From positions 744,001 through 808,000 of the forward strand of contig NZ_JAGKQQ010000002.1 of the NCBI RefSeq assembly GCF_017939745.1: a DNA stretch of 64,000 nucleotides. The letters are read 5' to 3'. Shown in pieces: positions 58,664-64,000 of the stretch. The stretch's first letter is position 1. Each line of letters begins with the position of its first letter. The DNA is from Gemmata palustris. GTDB lineage: Bacteria > Planctomycetota > Planctomycetia > Gemmatales > Gemmataceae. A program made the position numbers and the translations under genes. The notes under the pieces were generated by a model. It saw only the letters and a program-made list of their open reading frames with translations, had not been told where the DNA came from and made no database searches.

Positions 58664-61408
58664 GTGTTCAGCGGGCGAGCGATAATTTGGGCCGGGCTGG
58701 TGGTCTCCGCGCTCCTGGTAAGCGCACCGGCGACCCGCGCCCAGCCGTTTCCGTCCGCGCGCCCCACGGTGCGGCTGCCCGACGACCCGGCGTCGGGCAC
58801 GTTTTCGTTGCCCACCGACGGGCTCATGGCGCCGGTCCAGCCGGTGCCCCCGCGCACCGCGTACCAGCCGCCCCGCGACGCCGGTTCCCCCTACGAACCG
58901 GACCCGCTCCCCAGCGGCACGGTGATCCCCACCCCGCAATCGAAGAAGCGAAACGTCAAATACTTGCCGCGGTACGCGACGACCACCTACACCCAGGACT
59001 CGGTCAAGCTGGCCGACGGCACCGAGCGCATCCTGTTCACCGGCGGGATCATCATCAACGTCTCCGGGGAAGACGGGGACCAGACGACCGAGTTCGCGAC
59101 CGACGAAGCGGTGATGTGGGTCCGGAACAAAACACAGGACGAGAAGGACGGGTTCGTCACCGCCGGGGACGGCAGGACCGAGGTCGAAGTTTACCTGTCG
59201 GGTAACGTCATCGTCCGCACGACCCAGGGGGGCAAGGGCAAGGCGCCCATCACGCGGACGCTCCGGGCCGCCCAGGTGTACTACGACGCCACGCAGAACC
59301 GCGCGATCGCGCTCCGGGCCGATCTCGAAATGGCGCTCCCGAGCGTCCCCGACGCCTTCCACTTGAGGGGCGAGGAGGTGCGCCGGCTGGACCTGGAGAA
59401 CTGGGAGATCCTGACCGGCTCCTCGAACGCGAGCAAGTTGCCCAGCGACCCCGGGCTGCGGCTCGATTCGGAGCGCTTCACGCTGAGCCAGCGGCGCCTG
59501 GTCCGGCGGAACATTTTCGGCATCCCGTACCGCGACACCCGGACCGGCGAGCCGGTGGAGGGGCTGGAGCAGATCGTCACGGGCACGAACGTGGTCACCC
59601 GGCTCGGGGGCGTCCCGGTGTTCTACCTGCCCAAGATGCGGTTCGACGCGACCGACCCGCTCGGCCCGGTCACCGGGCTCGGGTTCAGCCAGAACCGCAT
59701 CTTCGGGACGCAGTTCTATTCGTCCTTCGACATCTACGAGTTGCTCGCGCTGCGCGCGCCTCCGGGCCACAACTGGCGCCTCAACCTGGACTACCTGAGC
59801 CGGCGCGGTCCGGCGGGCGGCACCGACTACACGTACCGCATCCCGTCCACGGAACCGGGCGAGTACCCGGTCGCCGGCCTCATCAAACTGTACGGCATCC
59901 AGGACGACGGGCTGGACATCCTCGGCGGCCCGCGCGGGATCGAGCCGACGCAGCCGTCGTTCCGCGGGCGCGCCCTGTGGCGGCACCAGCAGGAAGTGAT
60001 GGAGGGGATGTACTTCCAGGGGCAGTTCGCGTACCTGAGCGACAAGAACTTCCTGGAGCAGTACTACAAGAACGAATTCGACATGGGTCCGAACCAGGAA
60101 ACGTTCGCGTACCTGACGTGGCAGCGGCAGAACTACGGCGCGACTGCGCTGCTCCAGGACCGGCTCAACCGCCAGTGGGTGAGCGAGACGAACTGGCTCC
60201 CGCGGGTCGACGGCCACCTGCTGGGGCAGACGTTCCTGGACGACCTATTCGTGTACAGCGCGCGGGCGAGCGCGGGTTACGCCCAGGCGCGCCCCACGGA
60301 AGCGGCCCCGTTCGCGCTGCTCCCCACGGACCGGCGCGTCGACACCGGCCGGTTCGACCTGTGGCAGGAGCTGAGCGTCCCGTTCGCCCTCGGCCCGGTG
60401 AAACTCGCCCCCTACGGCGTCCTCGACCTCACCGAGTACACCAGCGACGTTAACGGTAACGAGATCGGCCGCGTGTACGGCGGTGGGGGCACGCGCGCGA
60501 GCCTGCCGTTCTCCCGGCTCTACGGCGACGTGAGCAGCGAGCTGCTGAACCTGCGCGGGCTGAACCACAAAATCGTCTTCGGGGCCAACTACCTGTACGC
60601 CCGCTCGAACGAGCCGTACACGCGGTTCCCGATGCTCGACCGGCTCAACGACGACGCGGTGGACCAGTCGTACCGCAACCTCCGACCGATCCAGTCACAG
60701 GTCCTGCCGGGACCGGACGGGCTGGCGCTCATGAACTCGCCGGTGTTCGACCCGCAGCAGTACGCGATCCGGCGCCTGGTGGAGAGCCGCACGGACACGC
60801 TCGACAACATGAACGTGCTCCAGGTGGACGCCCGGCAGCGGTTCCAGACGAAGCGCGGGTACCCGGGGATGGAGCACACGGTGGACTTCCTCACGTTCGA
60901 CGTGTCCGCGTCGTACTTCCCGGACGCCAAGCGCGACAACTTCGGGCACCAGTTCTCGTTCCTCGAGTACGGCACGGTGTGGAACCTCGGGGACCGCACC
61001 TCGGTGGTGTCGAACGGGTGGTTCGAGCCCTACGAGGGCGGGAGCCGGTACTGGAACGCGGGCATGTACGTGAACCGCACGGACCGCACCAACGTGTACC
61101 TGGGGTACCGCCAAACGGACCCGATCAACAGCAAGGCGGTGGTGCTCTCGATGGGCTACCAGATGAGCCCGCGGTACTACATGAACCTGGGCGCGAGCTA
61201 CGACTTCGGGCTCCAACAGGCGCTCTCGAACTCGTTCACCCTGACGCGCACGGGCGCCGACCTGACGGTGTCCCTCGGGTTCACCTACAACGCCTTCGTG
61301 AACAACTTCGGGTTCCAGTTCCTCGTGGTGCCGAACCTCGCCTCGGCACTGGGCGGGCGGTTCGCGGGCACACCGGTTAGCAACCAGCAGTTCAGCGGTC
61401 GGCGGTAA
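58664..61408 (+). CDS. LptD-like outer-membrane protein (OstA/LPS-assembly family)
   Basis: A 914-residue exported protein. A signal peptide ([21 protein letters not shown]) leads into a Pro-rich spacer. An OstA-type beta-jellyroll region follows at about 105-260 ([30 protein letters not shown]-type strands). The rest is a large beta-barrel with alternating aromatic strands ([23 protein letters not shown]) and a C-terminal barrel strand. LptD inserts LPS at the cell surface. Planctomycete homologues are consistent with a Gram-negative-type envelope. The GTG start at 58664 has GAAGGGA six bases upstream. Similarity to LptD is from fold pattern, so a general OM transporter is possible. Confidence 0.72.
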   Translation: MFSGRAIIWAGLVVSALLVSAPATRAQPFPSARPTVRLPDDPASGTFSLPTDGLMAPVQPVPPRTAYQPPRDAGSPYEPDPLPSGTVIPTPQSKKRNVKYLPRYATTTYTQDSVKLADGTERILFTGGIIINVSGEDGDQTTEFATDEAVMWVRNKTQDEKDGFVTAGDGRTEVEVYLSGNVIVRTTQGGKGKAPITRTLRAAQVYYDATQNRAIALRADLEMALPSVPDAFHLRGEEVRRLDLENWEILTGSSNASKLPSDPGLRLDSERFTLSQRRLVRRNIFGIPYRDTRTGEPVEGLEQIVTGTNVVTRLGGVPVFYLPKMRFDATDPLGPVTGLGFSQNRIFGTQFYSSFDIYELLALRAPPGHNWRLNLDYLSRRGPAGGTDYTYRIPSTEPGEYPVAGLIKLYGIQDDGLDILGGPRGIEPTQPSFRGRALWRHQQEVMEGMYFQGQFAYLSDKNFLEQYYKNEFDMGPNQETFAYLTWQRQNYGATALLQDRLNRQWVSETNWLPRVDGHLLGQTFLDDLFVYSARASAGYAQARPTEAAPFALLPTDRRVDTGRFDLWQELSVPFALGPVKLAPYGVLDLTEYTSDVNGNEIGRVYGGGGTRASLPFSRLYGDVSSELLNLRGLNHKIVFGANYLYARSNEPYTRFPMLDRLNDDAVDQSYRNLRPIQSQVLPGPDGLALMNSPVFDPQQYAIRRLVESRTDTLDNMNVLQVDARQRFQTKRGYPGMEHTVDFLTFDVSASYFPDAKRDNFGHQFSFLEYGTVWNLGDRTSVVSNGWFEPYEGGSRYWNAGMYVNRTDRTNVYLGYRQTDPINSKAVVLSMGYQMSPRYYMNLGASYDFGLQQALSNSFTLTRTGADLTVSLGFTYNAFVNNFGFQFLVVPNLASALGGRFAGTPVSNQQFSGRR

Positions 61409-61456
61409 GGAACGCGAACCCGCCGGTGCGCGCCGGTATTAAAAGGTGGCCACACG

Positions 61457-61894
61457 ATGAGGTATCCCATGCCCGCGGAAGTGTGGTGCGCGCCCAACGA
61501 CGACCGGCCCCCGCGCAAGAAGCCGCGCTTGTGGCGCGACAAGTTCCGCGAGGCGGTCCGCGGGGTGAAGCGCGGGGTCCGCGGGCACTCCAGTTTCTCC
61601 GTCCACTTCTTCTGCGCGGTCGTCGCGCTCGCGGCCGCCGTCGTGCTCGAGTGCGACCGGCAGGAGTGGTGTCTCGTGCTCGGCTGTATCGGCCTGGTCG
61701 TGACCGCAGAGCTGTTCAACAGCTCCATCGAGACGCTGTTCCGCGGGTTGGAACAGGAGGCCCGCGACCGCGTGTACGGGTGCTTGGACATTGCCGCCGG
61801 TGCAGTGCTGGTCGCCGGCCTGACCTCGGCGACCATCGGGGCCGTCATCTTCGGCCACAAAATCCTGGTGCTGTTCCACTGGTTGCCGGCGTAA
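61457..61894 (+). CDS. dgkA: Diacylglycerol/undecaprenol kinase family protein
   Basis: A 145-residue integral-membrane kinase of the DgkA family. The catalytic helix is [26 protein letters not shown], with the conserved Glu-x-x-Asn and the charged [22 protein letters not shown] stretch, in three transmembrane helices. It has a basic N-terminal extension of about 40 residues compared with the usual 120. It phosphorylates diacylglycerol or undecaprenol at the inner membrane. It lies 48 bases after the LptD-like gene, which suggests linked envelope functions. Confidence 0.87.
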   Translation: MRYPMPAEVWCAPNDDRPPRKKPRLWRDKFREAVRGVKRGVRGHSSFSVHFFCAVVALAAAVVLECDRQEWCLVLGCIGLVVTAELFNSSIETLFRGLEQEARDRVYGCLDIAAGAVLVAGLTSATIGAVIFGHKILVLFHWLPA

Positions 61895-61956
61895 CCGCGA
61901 GACGCCGCGCGCGTCCGCGCGTAAAATGGTCCCGAGACCACCCCACGGGACCGACG

Positions 61957-62709
61957 ATGAAACTCACGCTCCACGTCTGGCGGCAGAAATCGCGCACGGT
62001 CGCGGGCCAAATGGTGACTTACGCCCTCGACGGCGTGAGCCCGGACATGTCGTTCCTCGAAATGATGGACACGCTCAACGAGCAGTTGATCCGCAAGGGC
62101 GAGGAACCGGTCGCGTTCGACCACGACTGCCGCGAGGGGATCTGCGGCAGTTGCAACATGATGATTAACGGGCTCGCGCACGGCCCGGAAAAGGGTACGA
62201 CGACGTGCCAGTTGCACATGCGCAGCTTCGCCGACGGCGCGGAACTGTACATCGAGCCGTGGCGCGCCGGGCCGTTCCCGGTGGTGAAGGATCTGGTGTG
62301 CGACCGTTCGGCGTTCGACCGCATCATTCAGCGGAGCGGGTTCGTTAGCGTGAACACCGGCGGGGCGCCGGACGGCAACTCCCTGCCCATCGCGAAGAAG
62401 GACCAGGACCGTGCGATGGACGCCGCGGCGTGCATCGGGTGCGGGGCGTGTGTGGCCGCGTGCCCGAACGCCTCGGCCATGCTGTTCCTCAGCGCGAAGG
62501 TCAGTCACTTGGCGCAGATGCCCCAGGGCCAACCCGAGCGCAACGACCGGGTCCGCGCGATGGTGTCCCAGCACGACCGCGAGGGCTTCGGCCACTGCAC
62601 GAACATCAACGAGTGCGAGGCCGCGTGCCCGAAGGACATCAGCGTCGAACACATCGCGCAGCTCAACCGCGACTTCATCGCCAGTACCGTGAGTGCTGTG
62701 GTGAAGTAA
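61957..62709 (+). CDS. sdhB: Succinate dehydrogenase/fumarate reductase iron-sulfur subunit
   Basis: A 250-residue iron-sulfur protein. The 2Fe-2S cysteines lie in CREGICGSC and, further on, TTTCQLHM. The 4Fe-4S and 3Fe-4S cysteines lie in [12 protein letters not shown] and [12 protein letters not shown]. The length is that of SdhB/FrdB. It carries electrons from the flavoprotein SdhA to quinone. No sdhA or sdhC gene is next to it: dgkA is upstream and the next gene is on the opposite strand, which is unusual for this operon. ATG 61957 is well supported. Confidence 0.88.
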   Translation: MKLTLHVWRQKSRTVAGQMVTYALDGVSPDMSFLEMMDTLNEQLIRKGEEPVAFDHDCREGICGSCNMMINGLAHGPEKGTTTCQLHMRSFADGAELYIEPWRAGPFPVVKDLVCDRSAFDRIIQRSGFVSVNTGGAPDGNSLPIAKKDQDRAMDAAACIGCGACVAACPNASAMLFLSAKVSHLAQMPQGQPERNDRVRAMVSQHDREGFGHCTNINECEAACPKDISVEHIAQLNRDFIASTVSAVVK

Positions 62710-62749
62710 GATTCAGCCGCTCGCGGGTGGTTCACTCGCCCGCCGAGCC

Positions 62750-63784
62750 TCAACCCATCCATTCGGGGTGCTTGGCGGTGCCGTCGAACTCCGTGCTCGT
62801 CTTGAACCGCTCGTGCTTACCCTTCGCCGCCGCCTTCTCCGTTTTCGCGAGCAGCGCAGTAACCTCTCCCTCGGGCAGCGGCTTGAAGTTCTTTACCACG
62901 TCGAGGGCTTGTTTCAGCCGGTCCATCGTTTCCATGCCGGTAATGACCACGGAGGTCGGCAGCGTGAGCGCGTAGTGGAGGCACTCGACAGCGGTCGCGG
63001 CCTTGCTCTCCAGAATCGCGCCGCTGGCCATCGGCTTCATGCCGAGCACGCCGATTTGCTCCTTCACCAGAACGGGGAGCACGTTGCGGGCGAAGCTGCG
63101 GAAGTGCGCATCAAGGACGTTCAGCGGCATTTGTACCGTGTCGAAGCGGAACCCGTTCTCCTTCGCCACTTCGAGCGTGCGCAGGTGCGCGAGGGGGTCC
63201 TTGTGCCCGGTGAAGCCCACAAACCGCACCTTCCCCGCCTTGCGCGCGCCTTCGACCGCCTCCTGTGCCCCGTGTTCGCCGAAGATGCGGTCCGCGTCCT
63301 CCATGCGGAGCATTTCATGGTGCTGGATCAGGTCGATCACGTCGGTGCGCAGCCGCAACAGGCACTGGTCGATCTGCTTCGCGGCCGCGGCTTTCGTGCG
63401 CCCGTCGATCTTCGTCATCAGGAACGCTTTCTTCCGGTAGCCGTCCTGGAGCGCCTTGCCCATGCGCAGTTCACTCAACCCGTCGTGATAGTCCCAGCAG
63501 TTGTCGAGGAAGTTCATGCCCGCGTCGAGCGCGGTGCGAATGATCCTGATGCTGTCGGCCTCGTCCGCCGGGATACCGATGTGGAACCCGCCGACCCCGA
63601 TACACGACACCTCGACGCCGGTCTTACCGAGTTTCCGGTAGCGCATATCGCCGCGCACAATTTCCTGTGTGGCGTCGAAGCGCGGGAGCGCCCCGGCGGG
63701 CACTGCTCCTTCCGCAGAGCCGTTTACGAGCGGGGTACTGACCGTGGTCGCGACCGCGGTACGGAAGAATTCGCGGCGTTGCAT
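62750..63784 (-). CDS. Tat-exported aldo/keto reductase
   Basis: A 344-residue aldo/keto reductase. The N-terminus MQRREFFRTAVATTVSTPLV has the twin-arginine RRxFF motif, so it is exported folded, probably with its cofactor. The TIM barrel contains the catalytic Asp/Tyr region FLDNCWDYHDGLSE, the Lys in MTKIDG, and QHHEMLR for the active-site His. The C-terminal cofactor-binding region is reduced (VVITGMETMDRLKQA). ATG 63784 is chosen to begin with the Tat signal; upstream in-frame codons would bury it. The last 216 bases of the window hold no gene. Confidence 0.83.
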   Translation of the reverse strand: MQRREFFRTAVATTVSTPLVNGSAEGAVPAGALPRFDATQEIVRGDMRYRKLGKTGVEVSCIGVGGFHIGIPADEADSIRIIRTALDAGMNFLDNCWDYHDGLSELRMGKALQDGYRKKAFLMTKIDGRTKAAAAKQIDQCLLRLRTDVIDLIQHHEMLRMEDADRIFGEHGAQEAVEGARKAGKVRFVGFTGHKDPLAHLRTLEVAKENGFRFDTVQMPLNVLDAHFRSFARNVLPVLVKEQIGVLGMKPMASGAILESKAATAVECLHYALTLPTSVVITGMETMDRLKQALDVVKNFKPLPEGEVTALLAKTEKAAAKGKHERFKTSTEFDGTAKHPEWMG

Positions 63785-64000
63785 GAATGGATCTCGGTGT
63801 GACAGGCGAGAATCGAGACGAGCCGACTTTTTGGGCAGCAAATCCTGCACCGAACGACACCCCAGGAAATTCTCGCAGTAGCGCCGGGATCAATTAGAAA
63901 TCGGTATCGCGTTGTTCACACCGCGCAACGACGGACAAGTGTTTCTTGAATACAAAACCCACATGGACCCACTAGAAGCGTTTGCCCTCGTTGATGTGCG

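Noticed and set aside
58442-60217. A 591-codon minus-strand frame opposite the LptD-like gene
   Set aside because: Antisense shadow; the plus-strand frame has a signal peptide and barrel strands.

Overview
The window is high-GC chromosomal DNA from a planctomycete, most likely a member of the Gemmataceae. The evidence is the protein families: three adjacent TIGR02996-type proteins (54.7-56.9 kb), a DUF1559 protein with a type IV pilin-like N-terminus (4.8 kb), a second large DUF1559-like protein behind a zinc ribbon, a member of the planctomycete paralogue family that starts MTEAEW and ends GPHVRGCW (31.0 kb), and a DUF4139 protein. An LptD-like outer-membrane barrel and a YidC insertase indicate a diderm envelope. 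No rRNA, CRISPR array or complete tRNA was seen.

Layout. 0-2.6 kb: the 3' end of a cytochrome P450, then a stretch of decayed genes (tRNA-like 3' end, integrase N-terminus, truncated ArsI-like VOC gene, frameshifted PhyH dioxygenase, frameshifted MFS transporter). 2.6-6.8 kb: an exported rhodanese followed by a PiT-type permease, then a convergent DUF1559 gene. 6.8-10.1 kb: a large secreted protein with a triplicated module. 10.1-17.7 kb (minus strand): a nine-gene, translationally coupled operon of YiaW(DUF3302)-YiaV(HlyD)-MoxR-DUF58-DUF4381-VWA-VWA-TPR-BatD. 17.9-20.8 kb: an exported HAD phosphatase and an exported sulfatase.

21.8-26.9 kb: a diiron acyl-ACP desaturase, a ketosynthase-like protein that has lost its catalytic Cys, and an intact ketosynthase, interrupted by a complete IS element (24050-25307) with 13-bp inverted repeats and a 4-bp target duplication. 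26.9-34.0 kb: a polytopic membrane protein, the DUF4139 protein, the MTEAEW-family protein, a small exported protein and a patatin-like lipoprotein. 34.2-40.5 kb: a cupin-like/inositol-monophosphatase fusion, the N-end-rule transferase Bpt, a coiled-coil protein, an AlkB-like dioxygenase and a Gfo/Idh/MocA oxidoreductase. 40.6-49.2 kb: the zinc-ribbon/DUF1559-like protein, an alpha/beta hydrolase-methyltransferase-GH3 cluster, an N-acetylneuraminate-lyase-like aldolase and a metallophosphoesterase. 49.4-63.8 kb: YidC, a small membrane protein, PfpI, MetRS, three TIGR02996 proteins, a beta-CASP nuclease, LptD-like, DgkA-like, an SdhB-like subunit and a Tat-exported aldo/keto reductase.

Functional themes are envelope biogenesis (YidC, LptD, Dgk, the MoxR/Bat operon, the YiaVW pair), lipid or acyl chemistry (KS pair plus desaturase; hydrolase/methyltransferase/GH3), and extracytoplasmic sulfur and phosphate handling. 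Convergent gene ends are often marked by long perfect hairpins or repeated palindromes, and several of these are short interspersed repeats present more than once in the window. Most neighbours outside the MoxR/Bat operon are single genes or pairs.
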